Origin: Bacillus sp. AFS006103
GTDB taxonomy: Bacteria; Bacillota; Bacilli; Bacillales; Cytobacillaceae
Direction: 5' to 3'
Length of the DNA: 64,000 bases
Assembly (NCBI GenBank): GCA_002559145.1
Contig: NTXX01000005.1
Location: 51,731 to 115,730, forward strand
The first letter of the stretch is position 1; every line of letters begins with the position of its first letter. A model generated the notes under the pieces. That model had not been told where the DNA came from, made no database searches, and saw only the letters and a program-made list of their open reading frames with translations. Both the position numbers and the translations under genes were made by a program. Shown one piece after another: positions 32,743 through 43,259 of the stretch.

Positions 32743-34647
32743 TTAATTTTTAGATGTTTGTAGTACTTTTTCTAGTGCGTTATCACGTTGAAAGGAATAA
32801 ACATCCTCAACATACACTTGATGCCATACCATGAACATCAACACAGTCCAGATTTTCCGACTGTTGTCTGCTTTGCCTTGGCAATGGTCTTCAAGTAATT
32901 GCAACACATATGATTTATTAATCAAATGCTCTGTGTTGCTTTCGCGGATAATATTTTTTGCCCACTCGTTCATTTCATCCTTTAACCAGTGACGGATTGG
33001 CACTGGAAACCCTAGCTTTTTCCGGTCAAGCACATGGGCAGGCACGACGCCTTCCGCTGCTTTACGCAAAATATACTTCGTTGTTCCATGAACAGTTTTT
33101 AGGCTGGTCGGAATCTTTGAAGCTACCTCGAAAACGGCTTTATCAAGGAATGGCACACGAAGCTCTAATGAATGAGCCATCGTCATTTTGTCTGCCTTCA
33201 ATAAGATATCCCCGCGCATCCAGGTATGGATATCTATATATTGCATCCGGTCAACTGGATCGTAGCCTCTCGATTCAGCGTAAAGAGGTTTGGTAATATC
33301 CGTATAATCTAATCCTTCACGATAGACGTTTAATAATTCACGCTTCTCTATTTCAGTAAACATTTTCGCATTACCAATATAGCGTTCCTCCATTGGAGTT
33401 ACCCCACGTTCGATAAAGCTTTTACCTCTCATTCCCTCAGGCATCATACCTGCGATTCCTTTTAAAAGCACTTTACCTGCTCTCGGGATCTTATTAAATA
33501 CCTCTAATGATTGCGGTTCGTGATAAATATTGTAGCCGCCAAATAATTCGTCCGCACCTTCACCAGAGAGAACAACCGTTACGTGTTTTCTTGCTTCACG
33601 GGCAACAAAATAAAGCGGGACACAGGCTGGATCAGCTAGCGGATCATCCATATGCCACATGATTTTTGGAATTTCATTCATGTATTCCTGTGGTGAAATC
33701 ACGTAACTGATATTTTCGACACCAAGCTTTTCAGCCGTCTCTTTTGCAACATCAATTTCACTGAATCCATTATGCTCAAAACCTACCGAGAAGGTCTTAA
33801 TCGCAGGGTGATATTCTTTTGCAATCGATGCAATAATCGATGAATCAATCCCACCAGAAAGGAACGAACCAACTGGAACATCACTACGCATATGCATTTT
33901 GACAGAATCGAATAAAACATCTTTAATTTCCTTGATAAAATCAGGTTCTGATTTTTGCACGGGCTTAAAGTGTGCCTTCCAATATCGTTTGATCTCCATC
34001 GGTGAGCCTATTTTTTTTGTAAAATAATGCCCCGGCTCTAACTTTTTAATTCCATCAGACATAGTATTGGGTTCTGGAACAAATTGGTAGGTCAGATAAT
34101 GCTGCAGGGAATCATAATTAAGTACATCATTTTCGAGACCTAATAGAATGCTTTTTTTCTCAGAGGCAAAAAAGGTTCTCTCACCATCTTCAAAATAGAA
34201 AAACGGTTTAATTCCAAAGGGATCACGAGCGCCATAAAGGTTTTGTTCTTGCTTATCCCAAATAACAAAAGAGAACATACCGCGTAATTTTTCAACCGCT
34301 TTTTCCTTCAAATGGCTGTAGAGTGCAATAATTACTTCCGTATCAGAACTAGTTGCAAACGTTAAGCCTTCTGTTAGTAGTTCTTCACGCAGTTCAACAT
34401 AGTTATAAACTTCACCGTTAAAAATAATCCAGTAACGCTCATTTTCATATGTTAGCGGTTGATGACCACTCTCAATATCAATGATACTTAAACGGCGGAA
34501 CCCAAATTGGATATGATCATCATAATAAAAACCGTCATCATCCGGTCCGCGATGTGTTATAATATCGTTCATATTTTTAAATTGTTGTTTTTGCTCATCA
34601 CTAAAGTTTTGTGTTTTGTCGTGTACACAACCGATAAAACCACACAT
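32743..34647 (-). CDS. asnB: Asparagine synthetase (glutamine-hydrolysing)
   Basis: A 634-residue AsnB. The start at 34647 places the essential N-terminal cysteine at position 2 (MCGFIGCVHD), as required for the Ntn-type glutaminase domain, and GAGGTGAGG lies 6 bp upstream. The frame open to 34659 would bury it. The C-terminal synthetase domain carries the ATP pyrophosphatase loop SGGIDSS near residue 260. It converts aspartate, glutamine and ATP to asparagine. It lies downstream of metK but behind that gene's terminator, so it likely has its own promoter. Confidence 0.95.
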   Translation of the reverse strand: MCGFIGCVHDKTQNFSDEQKQQFKNMNDIITHRGPDDDGFYYDDHIQFGFRRLSIIDIESGHQPLTYENERYWIIFNGEVYNYVELREELLTEGLTFATSSDTEVIIALYSHLKEKAVEKLRGMFSFVIWDKQEQNLYGARDPFGIKPFFYFEDGERTFFASEKKSILLGLENDVLNYDSLQHYLTYQFVPEPNTMSDGIKKLEPGHYFTKKIGSPMEIKRYWKAHFKPVQKSEPDFIKEIKDVLFDSVKMHMRSDVPVGSFLSGGIDSSIIASIAKEYHPAIKTFSVGFEHNGFSEIDVAKETAEKLGVENISYVISPQEYMNEIPKIMWHMDDPLADPACVPLYFVAREARKHVTVVLSGEGADELFGGYNIYHEPQSLEVFNKIPRAGKVLLKGIAGMMPEGMRGKSFIERGVTPMEERYIGNAKMFTEIEKRELLNVYREGLDYTDITKPLYAESRGYDPVDRMQYIDIHTWMRGDILLKADKMTMAHSLELRVPFLDKAVFEVASKIPTSLKTVHGTTKYILRKAAEGVVPAHVLDRKKLGFPVPIRHWLKDEMNEWAKNIIRESNTEHLINKSYVLQLLEDHCQGKADNSRKIWTVLMFMVWHQVYVEDVYSFQRDNALEKVLQTSKN

Positions 34648-34883
34648 TATGTACCTCACCTCATTCTATATATCCGCCAAACGGACGTATTGCTCAAAAG
34701 CGCAAAAGTCCTTGCACTAGAGCTGGACTTAAAAAACATACTCTCTAATACTACCACTTTTTTTGTAAAAAATGCACTGTGAACCATAGGTAAATTTATT
34801 ATCCACATTTTTCACTTCTTTTGTCCTGCTTAAACACTTCATTTTATTTAAAATTTGATTAATTGTACAGGTATATAGACGGA

Positions 34884-34919
34884 GAAAAAAAACAGGAGTT
34901 ACATATAGTATGTAACTCC
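34884..34919 (-). terminator. Terminator of metK
   Basis: GGAGTTACAT (34895-34904) pairs perfectly with ATGTAACTCC (34910-34919). On the minus strand a T-run follows. Confidence 0.88.
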
Positions 34920-34931
34920 CCGCTTTTCTAT

Positions 34932-36131
34932 TTATAGATTTGCTTGCTCTCGTAATGTTTCTACTTTATCTGTGCGCTCCCAAGGAAGATCCACATCTGT
35001 ACGGCCAAAGTGACCGTAAGCTGCTGTTTGCTGATAAATTGGGCGACGCAGATCCAACATGTTAATGATGCCAGCAGGGCGAAGATCGAAGTTTTTACTA
35101 ACTAAGTCAACTAGCACATCTTCGCTTACTTTACCGGTACCAAACGTATCAACTGCAATCGAAACTGGTCGTGCTACGCCAATTGCATAGGCAAGTTGAA
35201 CTTCACACTTGTCTGCAAGGCCGGAAGCTACGATGTTTTTCGCAACATAACGTGCCGCATAGGCTGCAGAACGGTCAACCTTTGTTGGATCCTTACCGGA
35301 GAAGGCACCACCGCCATGGCGAGCATATCCGCCATATGTATCAACAATAATCTTCCGACCAGTTAAACCTGCATCCCCCTGTGGTCCGCCAATAACGAAA
35401 CGGCCGGTTGGATTAATAAAATATTTTGTATTTTCATCAATGAGCTCTTTTGGAACAACTGGATTGATCACATATTCCTTTAAATTCCGTTGAATTTGCT
35501 CTAACGTAACTTCCGGATTGTGTTGAGTGGAGATGACAATCGTATCAATACGGACTGGTTTATCATTCTCATCATATTCCACCGTTACTTGAGTTTTTCC
35601 GTCGGGACGAAGGTAATCAAGCACTTTATCTTTCCGAACCTCAGTTAATTTGCGAGCCAGCTTGTGAGCTAGTGAAATCGGAAGTGGCATAAGCTCTTTC
35701 GTTTCATTACAAGCAAAACCAAACATTAACCCTTGGTCCCCTGCACCAATTGCTTCGATTTCCTCGTCTGACATATGACCTTCGCGTGCTTCTAATGCTT
35801 GGTCAACCCCCATCGCGATGTCCGGAGACTGTTCATCAATAGATGTTAAAACAGCACATGTCTCAGAGTCAAAACCAAATTTCGCACGATTGTATCCGAT
35901 GTTTTTAATCGTTTCACGAACAATTTTTGGAATATCCACGTAAGTAGACGTGGTGATTTCCCCTGCAACTAACACTAGTCCTGTTGTTACTGAAGTCTCA
36001 GCCGCAACACGGGCATTAGCATCCTTTGCTAAGATAGCATCTAAAATGGAATCAGAAATTTGGTCACAAATCTTATCAGGATGACCCTCAGTAACTGATT
36101 CAGAAGTGAACAAACGACGTTTTGTTGACAT
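34932..36131 (-). CDS. metK: S-adenosylmethionine synthetase
   Basis: A 399-residue MetK, making SAM from methionine and ATP. Signature segments are present: [17 protein letters not shown] at the N-terminus (ATP-binding histidine), [10 protein letters not shown] in the middle and [19 protein letters not shown] near residue 260. Full length. TAGGAGGAATTCAG precedes the ATG. It is preceded by a SAM-I riboswitch, so SAM represses its own synthesis. Supplies SpeD, the YtqA/YtqB pair and other methyltransferases. Confidence 0.98.
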   Translation of the reverse strand: MSTKRRLFTSESVTEGHPDKICDQISDSILDAILAKDANARVAAETSVTTGLVLVAGEITTSTYVDIPKIVRETIKNIGYNRAKFGFDSETCAVLTSIDEQSPDIAMGVDQALEAREGHMSDEEIEAIGAGDQGLMFGFACNETKELMPLPISLAHKLARKLTEVRKDKVLDYLRPDGKTQVTVEYDENDKPVRIDTIVISTQHNPEVTLEQIQRNLKEYVINPVVPKELIDENTKYFINPTGRFVIGGPQGDAGLTGRKIIVDTYGGYARHGGGAFSGKDPTKVDRSAAYAARYVAKNIVASGLADKCEVQLAYAIGVARPVSIAVDTFGTGKVSEDVLVDLVSKNFDLRPAGIINMLDLRRPIYQQTAAYGHFGRTDVDLPWERTDKVETLREQANL

Positions 36132-36284
36132 CTGAATTCCTCCTATAATATGAGATTATCGAGGTTTTTGGAAGGTTACAGGAATACTTCTTGAACCCCG
36201 AGAATTTGATACGGTACTCATTCCCTTAGTATGTAATAAACAAAGGATTTTTATTAGAGACTCTTTTCATAAAAGGACTTATAC

Positions 36285-36475
36285 AAAACAAAAAACCTTC
36301 CTGAGAGGAAAGGTTGTTCCGGGCCTTTCGCTCTTATCGTTCAAGGCTTGAGCCTTGCGTCAGATTAGCACCTTCGCACGTGAAAAGGACCTTTTAGGTG
36401 GTCAATCTTTTCATACTGCAGGTTGCTGGGTTTCATTGGGCCTGTCCCTCCACCAGCTCGGGATAAGAGAGTATC
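36285..36475 (-). promoter_or_regulatory. SAM-I (S-box) riboswitch of metK
   Basis: On the minus strand the P1 arms CTCTTATC and GATAAGAG (36331-36338 and 36462-36469) enclose the S-box core, with GGAGGGACAGGCCC followed by ATGAAACCCAGCAACC. A terminator hairpin (36294-36315) with a T-run follows. SAM binding should favour the terminator. Confidence 0.95.
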
Positions 36476-36488
36476 CGTTCAACTTAGA

Positions 36489-36516
36489 ATATTAACACAT
36501 CATCAAACAATGTCAA
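36489..36516 (-). promoter_or_regulatory. Promoter of metK
   Basis: On the minus strand a perfect TTGACA (36511-36516), 16 bp and TAATAT (36489-36494) just ahead of the riboswitch. Confidence 0.6.
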
Positions 36517-36640
36517 TGGATTTTTTAAGAATCTTCGTCCATGTCAATAGGGAAATTTCAAAATAGTATAATTTCCATATTCATTAAGGTATGCATAATT
36601 TTAAAAAATTCTGTTAAATAGTATGCATCAATCTAGTCAA

Positions 36641-36662
36641 TGTGTTATACTTTTTGTATTAT
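36641..36662 (+). promoter_or_regulatory. CcpN-type operator and extended -10 of pckA
   Basis: TGTGTTATACT (36641-36651) fits the published CcpN consensus TRTGHYATAYW at every position and itself contains an extended -10 (TGTTATACT). In B. subtilis CcpN represses pckA and gapB under glycolytic conditions. A second -10-like TATTAT lies at 36657-36662. Confidence 0.6.
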
Positions 36663-36700
36663 TTACAACATAAAAACTAAAATAAAGGAAGGTTTATAAT

Positions 36701-38287
36701 ATGAATTCAGTTGATACTCGAAATGAGTTAATACAATTATTAAAGGAAAGTCATGTAAATGTTCAATTATCAGTACCTCAATTAGTGGAAAAGATCTTAA
36801 CTCGTGATGAGGGATCACTCACCTCTACCGGAGCAATTAGTGTTGTTACCGGTAAATATACAGGCCGCTCTCCTCAAGACAAATTCATTGTTTTAGAAGA
36901 ATCAACGAAAGAGAAAATTGAATGGGGTACTACCAACCAACCCATTTCTGAAGCGGTTTTCACAGGACTTTATCATAAGGTTATTGATTATTTAAGAAAG
37001 AAAAATGAAATTTTTGTTTTTAAAGGTTTTGCAGGTGCTGATAAAAAATCACGCTTGTCTATCCAAGTCGTAAATGAGTTAGCTTGGCAAAATTTATTTG
37101 TCCATCAGTTGTTTATTCGACCTACTGATGATGAATTACTTGCTCATGATGCCGGTTTCACTGTTATTTCTGCACCTAATTTCAAGGCAGATCCTGCTGT
37201 TGATGGTACGAATTCAGAAGCTTTTATTATGATTTCTTTTGAGAAAAGAATTGTTTTAATCGGTGGAACAGAATACGCCGGTGAAATGAAGAAGTCTATT
37301 TTTTCTGTCATGAATTACTTACTGCCTGAAAATAATATTTTTTCCATGCACTGTTCTGCTAATGTTGGCAATGAAGGCGATGTGGCTTTATTCTTTGGCT
37401 TGTCCGGAACAGGTAAAACAACTTTGTCTGCTGATCCGAACCGCCGACTAATAGGTGACGACGAGCACGGCTGGTCATCTAATGGCGTCTTTAATATCGA
37501 GGGCGGCTGCTATGCAAAATGTATCAATCTTTCTCGTGAAAAAGAACCGCAAATTTTTGATGCGATCCGCTTTGGAACTGTCCTAGAAAATGTGACATTG
37601 AACCAGGAATCTAGAGTCCCTGATTACGATGATGGAACGTTGACAGAAAATACACGTGCAGCTTATCCGATTGATGCAATCGATAATATTGTTCAACCAA
37701 GCATCGCGGGTCATCCTAACACAATCGTCTTTTTAACGGCTGATGCCTTTGGAGTGCTTCCTCCAATTTCCAAATTAACAAAGGAACAGGCGATGTATCA
37801 CTTTTTAAGCGGCTACACATCAAAATTAGCTGGAACTGAGCGTGGAATAACATCACCACAAGCTACCTTCTCGACCTGCTTTGGCGCTCCATTCCTACCT
37901 CTCCCGGCGACTCGTTACGCAGAAATGCTCGGTGAAAAAATCCTTGAGCACAATGCCAATGTTTTTCTAGTCAATACTGGCTGGACTGGCGGAGAATACG
38001 GTGTTGGTAATCGGATGAAGCTTTCCTACACACGTGCCATGGTTCAAGCGGCACTTGAAGGTGAACTAAATCATGTTGAAACCGTGAAGGATGAGATCTT
38101 TGGATTAAATATCCCGCTCCATATCGCAGGGGTTCCAGATGAAGTCCTGCAGCCGGTTAAAACTTGGTCTGATCCTTTTGCCTATGAGAAGAAGGCAAAA
38201 GAATTAGCAGCAAAGTTCCAAGATAACTTCAAGAAATTCAAAAATGTTTCCCGAGATATTAAAGAAAACGGCGGACCGGTTGCTTAA
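36701..38287 (+). CDS. pckA: Phosphoenolpyruvate carboxykinase (ATP)
   Basis: A 528-residue ATP-type PEPCK converting oxaloacetate to PEP for gluconeogenesis. The P-loop is GLSGTGKTT (about residues 232-240), followed by IGDDEHGW (kinase-2 metal site, about 251-258). [12 protein letters not shown] near residue 50 binds substrate. AAGGAAGG lies upstream of the ATG. Divergent from metK. A CcpN-like operator at its promoter predicts repression during glycolysis. Confidence 0.97.
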   Translation: MNSVDTRNELIQLLKESHVNVQLSVPQLVEKILTRDEGSLTSTGAISVVTGKYTGRSPQDKFIVLEESTKEKIEWGTTNQPISEAVFTGLYHKVIDYLRKKNEIFVFKGFAGADKKSRLSIQVVNELAWQNLFVHQLFIRPTDDELLAHDAGFTVISAPNFKADPAVDGTNSEAFIMISFEKRIVLIGGTEYAGEMKKSIFSVMNYLLPENNIFSMHCSANVGNEGDVALFFGLSGTGKTTLSADPNRRLIGDDEHGWSSNGVFNIEGGCYAKCINLSREKEPQIFDAIRFGTVLENVTLNQESRVPDYDDGTLTENTRAAYPIDAIDNIVQPSIAGHPNTIVFLTADAFGVLPPISKLTKEQAMYHFLSGYTSKLAGTERGITSPQATFSTCFGAPFLPLPATRYAEMLGEKILEHNANVFLVNTGWTGGEYGVGNRMKLSYTRAMVQAALEGELNHVETVKDEIFGLNIPLHIAGVPDEVLQPVKTWSDPFAYEKKAKELAAKFQDNFKKFKNVSRDIKENGGPVA

Positions 38288-38317
38288 GCGATATCACCCA
38301 TAATATATAATAAAACC

Positions 38318-38346
38318 AAAGCCCATATCAATCCGATATGGGCTTT
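38318..38346. terminator. Terminator between pckA and ytmB
   Basis: AAAGCCCATATC (38318-38329) pairs perfectly with GATATGGGCTTT (38335-38346). T-tract is short. Confidence 0.8.
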
Positions 38347-38353
38347 CCTATTA

Positions 38354-38596
38354 TTAATTCGTCGAATTCAATGAAACTAATTGATAGGTTATTGTCGTTC
38401 TGTTATTTTGCAACTCAACTTTTTTTATCAATGCGGTACCGCTTGAATCACTATCCATTGTTTTTCTAACATCAATTGGAATCTCGATTGGATAAAGTCT
38501 GTACCCTTCTTTTTCTAACAAAAAGACGTTTTCCTCGACCCGTTTCTCTCTGCCTTTAGTCACAATCATCGTATTTAACTCAAGAGGCATACCCAT
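38354..38596 (-). CDS. ytmB: DUF2584 protein YtmB
   Basis: An 80-residue single-domain protein (MGMPLELNTMIVTKG, GYRLYPIEIPIDV, TTITYQLVSLNSTN) matching the DUF2584 family and the length of B. subtilis YtmB. Probable small beta-barrel. Function unknown. GAGGAGCGG precedes the ATG. It follows ytmA by about 37 bp without a terminator, so the two are likely co-transcribed. Confidence 0.83.
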   Translation of the reverse strand: MGMPLELNTMIVTKGREKRVEENVFLLEKEGYRLYPIEIPIDVRKTMDSDSSGTALIKKVELQNNRTTITYQLVSLNSTN

Positions 38597-38633
38597 TAAT
38601 ATCCGCTCCTCTGCTTGTATTACCTATATATTA

Positions 38634-39428
38634 TCATCTTTTGAGATGACTTTTCATCCAATTCGTTAAATCATTAACTACTTTTCTATTTACTGCCGGG
38701 GGAAAGTAATGTGTAAACTCGTTAAAGTACCATACTTCGACTGTTTTTTCTAAAAACCTTAGCCTTTTCTCTAGTCGGTACGCGTGTTCCACCGAGACAT
38801 TTCCATCCTTCACCCCATGGATAATCAGTACAGGGGCTGACATTCTTTCTAGTTGATAAAGTGGGGTCCTGTCTTCGTACCGTTCCGGAAACTTCTGTGG
38901 GGTTCCGCCAATGACTCGTTTCATCATTCTCCGTAAATCTTTCCGTTCCAAATAGGTGAGGGACATATCACTGACCCCACCCCAGGTGACAACAGAGGCA
39001 GTTTCAGGAAACTCAATTGCGGTTAAAAGTGCCATCACACCGCCACGTGAGAATCCAAAAATATGTATTTCTTGCACCCTAGGTAATGATTTTAACAGCA
39101 AAAAGGCTGAAAACGCATCTTCCCGATCGTCACCGGCAAAATCCTCATTGCCCTCCCCACCTTGATTCCCACGATAGTAAGGGGCAAAAACAATAAAGCC
39201 CTCAGCAGCAAACTGGGCAATCCTTGCGGGTCGAACTTTACCCACATTTTTAATACCACCGCGTAAATAAAGGAATCCATCATAGTCACCTTCCCCAATC
39301 GGTTCCGCAAGCAATCCCTTCACTCGTAATCCATTGGAAAGGTACGTGATGACTTTTAATTCAACGTTAGGATTTGGAGAAGGAAAGCGCATGATATCGA
39401 CGATTCTACCATTACTGTTTTGGTTCAT
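38634..39428 (-). CDS. ytmA: S9-family alpha/beta hydrolase YtmA
   Basis: A 264-residue serine hydrolase of the prolyl oligopeptidase-like family. The nucleophile is in IFGFSRGGVMALL (GxSxG), the acid likely D in HGVKDGNV and the histidine in EFTHYFP near the C-terminus. B. subtilis YtmA is annotated as a putative peptidase, but esterase activity is equally possible. I start at ATG 39428 (AAGGGAAG 8 bp upstream) rather than the TTG at 39434. First gene of ytmA-ytmB. Confidence 0.82.
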   Translation of the reverse strand: MNQNSNGRIVDIMRFPSPNPNVELKVITYLSNGLRVKGLLAEPIGEGDYDGFLYLRGGIKNVGKVRPARIAQFAAEGFIVFAPYYRGNQGGEGNEDFAGDDREDAFSAFLLLKSLPRVQEIHIFGFSRGGVMALLTAIEFPETASVVTWGGVSDMSLTYLERKDLRRMMKRVIGGTPQKFPERYEDRTPLYQLERMSAPVLIIHGVKDGNVSVEHAYRLEKRLRFLEKTVEVWYFNEFTHYFPPAVNRKVVNDLTNWMKSHLKR

Positions 39429-39549
39429 CTGCAAAACTTCCCTTTTTTCGTAAATTTATAATCACTGGGCATTCACATATTTTTCTCCTCTTCATAATAT
39501 ATCTTAGGCAATTAGCCCAGATTTTTTGAAATATAAGGAGGCTTGCTTC

Positions 39550-40566
39550 ATGAAAAAATCGTTAAAGTTCAGTTTCTCCTTTCTGCTCATCACTATACTT
39601 ATGTTTTCACTTGTCGCTTGTAATAGCACCACAAAAAATGACACGAAGAAACTTGAAAAAGTTCGAATCGCTGAAGTTACCCGGTCTATTTTCTATGCTC
39701 CGCAGTATGTTGCCCTAGCCAAGGGATTTTTCAAGGCTGAAGGTTTAGACGTTACACTCACAACTACACCCGGCGGCGATAAAACCATGACCACGCTAAT
39801 TTCCGGGGGTGCAGATGTAGCCCTGGTTGGTTCAGAAACATCCATTTATGTTTACGCCCAAGGGGCAAACGACCCGGTCATCAATTTTGCCCAATTAACT
39901 CAGACAGATGGTACCTTCCTCGTTGCACGGGAAAAGATTGATAATTTTTCATGGGATCTCTTAAAAGGTAAAACGTTCTTAGGACAACGTAAAGGCGGCA
40001 TGCCTCAGATGGTTGGTGAGTTTGTTTTAAAGAAGCATGGGATCGATCCACAAAAGGATTTGAACTTAATCCAGAATATTGATTTTGCCAATATTGCCAA
40101 TGCGTTCGCCTCTGGAACGGGTGAATTTGTACAATTATTTGAGCCAACGGCAAGTATTTTCGAAAAAGAAGGAAAAGGTCATATTGTGGCTTCCTTCGGT
40201 AAAGAGTCCGGTCACGTCCCATATACAACGTTTATGTCCAAGGAAAGTTATATGAAAGAGCATAAGGGAACGGTTGAAAAGTTTACACGAGCAATCTACA
40301 AAGCACAACAGTGGGTTGAATCGCACAGCGCAGCGGAAATTGCCAAAGCCGTGGAACCGTACTTCCCGGACACAGATTTAGAGATTATGACAACCGTTAT
40401 TGAGCGCTATAAAAGTCAAGGTTCTTTTGCTACAGATCCAATTCTTGATCAAGCAGAATGGAATAATCTTCAAAATATCATGGACGAAGCCGGTGTACTG
40501 CCTAAAGAAGTGGATCATCAAACACTTGTAAACACAGAAATTGCTGACAAAGTTATCAAAGAATAA
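39550..40566 (+). CDS. ytlA: ABC transporter substrate-binding lipoprotein YtlA
   Basis: A 338-residue NMT1/THI5/SsuA-type solute-binding lipoprotein. The signal peptide ends MFSLVAC with the lipidated cysteine near position 24. The mature domain begins VRIAEVTRSIFYAPQYVALAKG, shown here as VRIAEVTRS and FYAPQYVALAKGFFKAEGL, typical for binders of thiamine precursors or sulfonates. The ATG at 39550 has AAGGAGG 8 bp upstream. First gene of ytlA-ytlC-ytlD. Substrate unknown; thiamine-pyrimidine or sulfonate-like compounds are the family options. No TPP riboswitch is seen upstream. Confidence 0.83.
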   Translation: MKKSLKFSFSFLLITILMFSLVACNSTTKNDTKKLEKVRIAEVTRSIFYAPQYVALAKGFFKAEGLDVTLTTTPGGDKTMTTLISGGADVALVGSETSIYVYAQGANDPVINFAQLTQTDGTFLVAREKIDNFSWDLLKGKTFLGQRKGGMPQMVGEFVLKKHGIDPQKDLNLIQNIDFANIANAFASGTGEFVQLFEPTASIFEKEGKGHIVASFGKESGHVPYTTFMSKESYMKEHKGTVEKFTRAIYKAQQWVESHSAAEIAKAVEPYFPDTDLEIMTTVIERYKSQGSFATDPILDQAEWNNLQNIMDEAGVLPKEVDHQTLVNTEIADKVIKE

Positions 40567-40586
40567 AGGAAAGGGAGGCCGTTCTT

Positions 40587-41363
40587 ATGAGCTTTTTAAC
40601 CGTTCAAAATATTCATCATACCTATTTTACGAAGTCCTCTGCCACTACGGCCCTCTCCAATATTTCATTAACTGTAGAGGAGGGCGAATTTGTCTCCCTC
40701 CTCGGCCCAAGCGGCTGTGGTAAGACAACTCTGCTTTCCATTATTTCTAGTTTGCTTAAACCAACGCAAGGAACCGTCTTGTTAGAAAATAAACCTGTAA
40801 CCACCGCAAAAAGTGAAATCGGTTATATGCTCCAACAGGATTATTTATTTCCTTGGAAGACGATTGAAGAGAATATCCTGATGGGTCTAAAGTTATCCAA
40901 ACAGTTGAATCAAAACACAAAAGCTGCAGCCCTTCGCCTGCTTAATCAAATCGGATTAACTGGGGTTGAAAAACAACTTCCCAGGCAGTTATCAGGGGGG
41001 ATGAGGCAGCGGGTAGCTCTCGTCCGTACTCTGGCTACTGAACCAAAACTGCTTATGCTTGATGAGCCTTTTTCCGCTCTCGATTATCAGACAAAGTTGA
41101 AACTTGAGGATTTAGTATCACAAACATTAGATAAATTTGGTAAAACTGCGATTCTTGTTACTCACGATATTGGTGAGGCTATTGCCATGAGTGATCGGGT
41201 CTTTTTACTTTCACCCAGTCCAGGAAGAATCTATAAAACCTTTACGATGCCGGAGGAGCTAAGAAATATATCCCCATTTGAAGCAAGAAATCATGAGGCC
41301 TATTCAAGTATTTTTCAAACGATATGGAAGGAGTTGGAGTCTCTTGAGCGAGAAAAAGAATAA
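40587..41363 (+). CDS. ytlC: ABC transporter ATP-binding protein YtlC
   Basis: A 258-residue ATPase of the nitrate/sulfonate/taurine-type importer class. Walker [10 protein letters not shown] (about residues 42-50), Q-loop [10 protein letters not shown], signature [11 protein letters not shown], Walker [13 protein letters not shown] and the switch histidine in VTHDIGEAI are all intact. AAAGGGAGG lies upstream. It overlaps the start of ytlD. Powers import of the YtlA ligand. Confidence 0.9.
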   Translation: MSFLTVQNIHHTYFTKSSATTALSNISLTVEEGEFVSLLGPSGCGKTTLLSIISSLLKPTQGTVLLENKPVTTAKSEIGYMLQQDYLFPWKTIEENILMGLKLSKQLNQNTKAAALRLLNQIGLTGVEKQLPRQLSGGMRQRVALVRTLATEPKLLMLDEPFSALDYQTKLKLEDLVSQTLDKFGKTAILVTHDIGEAIAMSDRVFLLSPSPGRIYKTFTMPEELRNISPFEARNHEAYSSIFQTIWKELESLEREKE

Positions 41364-42150
41364 GCTGGAGCTACTCCATAAAAACTATATTCAATCGTTG
41401 AAGATTGAAAAAAGATGGGTTGGATTTTATCAAGCGATTATATTTATCATCTTTTTCACTAGTTGGCAATTGGCCAGTCAAAAACAATGGATTGACCCGT
41501 TACTTTTCAGTTCTCCCTCGAAGATATGGAACTTACTTCTTGAAAAAATTCAGGATGGAACACTAATCAGTAATATAGGCGTAACATTAACAGAAACTGT
41601 TTTTGGATTTATTCTTGGCACCTTACTAGGGACAATTTTAGCTGCGATCCTCTGGTGGTCCCCGATGATTTCCAGGGTGCTCGATCCATATCTTGTCATC
41701 TTAAATGCAATGCCAAAGGTTGCTTTAGGACCTATTTTAATTGTGGCGCTAGGTCCAGGATATTCATCGATCATTGCCATGGGTGCGATTATCTCGATTA
41801 TCATTACAACTATTGTGGTTTATACCTCATTCAAAGAGGTCGATCCGAATTATCTAAAAGTGCTCCAAACTTTCGGAGCCAATCGATGGCAATGCTTCAA
41901 AGAGGCTATCCTTCCTGCGAGTTTTCCAACGATAATTTCTACCTTAAAGGTGAATGTCGGCCTCTCCTGGGTTGGTGTAATCGTCGGAGAATTTCTTGTA
42001 TCATCAAGAGGGCTCGGCTATATGATCATTTACGGCTTCCAAGTCTTTAATTTTACACTTGTTTTCTTATCCCTGTTGGTTATCGCTGTATTTGCCACGA
42101 TTATGTATCAGCTCGTTGAATTATTAGAGAAAAAAATTATCAAGGAATAG
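41344..42150 (+). CDS. ytlD: ABC transporter permease YtlD
   Basis: A 268-residue BPD-type permease with about six transmembrane helices. The ATPase-docking loop is around [15 protein letters not shown] (EAA motif, residues about 178-192). I start at TTG 41344, inside the end of ytlC (20-bp overlap), with AAGGAG about 10 bp upstream. An ATG at 41278 would extend it into ytlC by 22 residues. Completes the ytlACD importer. Confidence 0.83.
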   Translation: MSEKKNKLELLHKNYIQSLKIEKRWVGFYQAIIFIIFFTSWQLASQKQWIDPLLFSSPSKIWNLLLEKIQDGTLISNIGVTLTETVFGFILGTLLGTILAAILWWSPMISRVLDPYLVILNAMPKVALGPILIVALGPGYSSIIAMGAIISIIITTIVVYTSFKEVDPNYLKVLQTFGANRWQCFKEAILPASFPTIISTLKVNVGLSWVGVIVGEFLVSSRGLGYMIIYGFQVFNFTLVFLSLLVIAVFATIMYQLVELLEKKIIKE

Positions 42151-42179
42151 TGGATTGGTATGACTTTCTACTATTCCTT
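42142..42179. terminator. Bidirectional hairpin between ytlD and ytkD
   Basis: AAGGAATAGT (42142-42151) pairs with ACTATTCCTT (42170-42179) and overlaps the stop codons of both convergent genes. Confidence 0.7.
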
Positions 42180-42650
42180 TTCGTTTTGTAACTTTCGAAT
42201 GTGTGTAACACACTGTTCGACGACTTGGTCTTTCATGATAAAGCTGTAATGATCTCCGAATCGCTTTTGCAATATATCACCTGTAACTAAAACGGGACCC
42301 TTGGTTTCGTGGTAACTAGTTGTTTCCTCCACCCGATCGACCTTCCCCCAGAAGACCGCCTTCACATAAGACTTCATCGAGTCTGAAAATTTATACTCAG
42401 CAATAAATTTTAACTTACCTAAAATGGCACCCGTTTCCTCATATGCTTCGCGGTGTGCGGCCTCTTCGAGAGTTTCCCCTGATTCCATTTTTCCGCCGGG
42501 AAATTCGAGTCCTCTTTCTTTATGGTTCGTCAGCAGCCACTCTTCCCCATATTGGCAAATGACCAACACATGCTTGGCTTTCTCTTCGAAAGCATTTTGT
42601 GAAAGAGACAAATCTACCGGATTTCCATTTTCATCCAAAAAATGCATCAT
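42171..42650 (-). CDS. ytkD: NUDIX hydrolase YtkD (MutT-type)
   Basis: A 159-residue NUDIX enzyme. The NUDIX box reads G-KMESGETLEEAAHREAYEE, with all the expected acidic residues, preceded by WLLTNHKERGLEFPGG. It matches B. subtilis YtkD, which hydrolyses 8-oxo-dGTP and other nucleoside triphosphates and has also been linked to RNA 5'-pyrophosphohydrolysis. Length is standard. Convergent with ytlD. Confidence 0.85.
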   Translation of the reverse strand: MMHFLDENGNPVDLSLSQNAFEEKAKHVLVICQYGEEWLLTNHKERGLEFPGGKMESGETLEEAAHREAYEETGAILGKLKFIAEYKFSDSMKSYVKAVFWGKVDRVEETTSYHETKGPVLVTGDILQKRFGDHYSFIMKDQVVEQCVTHIRKLQNEKE

Positions 42651-42689
42651 TCTAAATTCCGCCTCAACAGTTTTAACCTAATTATAATG

Positions 42690-42722
42690 AAAAAAAGAAA
42701 AATCCTAAAGTTAGGATTTTTC
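42690..42722 (-). terminator. Terminator of the 105-aa gene upstream of ytkD
   Basis: AAAAATCCTAA (about 42698-42708) pairs with TTAGGATTTTT (42711-42721). On the minus strand CTTTTTTTC follows. Confidence 0.8.
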
Positions 42723-42739
42723 ATACAGGGTAATTATTT

Positions 42740-43057
42740 TTATTTTGGCAGTATATCCATACTTTCAATATGATGTTTTGCTTCCTCATCACCAAGTTTA
42801 TGCAACATTCCATACACTTGCTGAAGGGTACTGTCATATGCATCGTTTTCACGATCATAATGATACTCCACATATGGAACATGGGCTCTAAAGAAGTTTT
42901 TCCATTCGGTTGAATAATTTTGGTCAAAAAGCTCCCGCAATTGGATAATTTCTTCAGTATCTGCCTGAATTTTATAACTCCAGGTTGCACCTGTCGCACT
43001 TTGTGAAATTTGTCCGCTACCTACATCAATATAATAGGTTTTCTTTTGCTCATCCAT
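42740..43057 (-). CDS. Conserved hypothetical protein, 105 aa
   Basis: A soluble 105-residue acidic protein (MDEQKKTYYIDVGSGQISQS, EIIQLRELFDQN, HVPYVEYHYDREND). No signal peptide, membrane helix or catalytic motif is visible. AAGGGGATGACATAATA lies upstream of the ATG. It has its own terminator before ytkD. I recall similar proteins beside ytkD in other Bacillus, sometimes labelled hydrolase without support. I assign no function. Confidence 0.7.
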   Translation of the reverse strand: MDEQKKTYYIDVGSGQISQSATGATWSYKIQADTEEIIQLRELFDQNYSTEWKNFFRAHVPYVEYHYDRENDAYDSTLQQVYGMLHKLGDEEAKHHIESMDILPK

Positions 43058-43259
43058 TATTATGTCATCCCCTTTTACTCATTAGTAATTTGCAAATAGA
43101 AAAAATTTATTCTTTGTCAAATTTCGAGTCATTTTTTAGCAGTAAATACGCTATAATAAACATACAACTAAAGAAACAGACTTTTCAGTCAATTTACAAA
43201 CGGTTAAGTTAGCATTATTTTATCTTTATAAGGGAAAAGATAACTAGGAGGTGTACCAA

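Noticed and set aside
34507..34782. 91-aa plus-strand frame over the asnB start
   Set aside because: Antisense to the conserved AsnB glutaminase domain, without a ribosome binding site.
34660..34790. Inverted repeat AAGTCC/GGACTT in the asnB leader as a riboswitch or T-box
   Set aside because: No T-box sequence, specifier domain or known aptamer core; only a weak hairpin.
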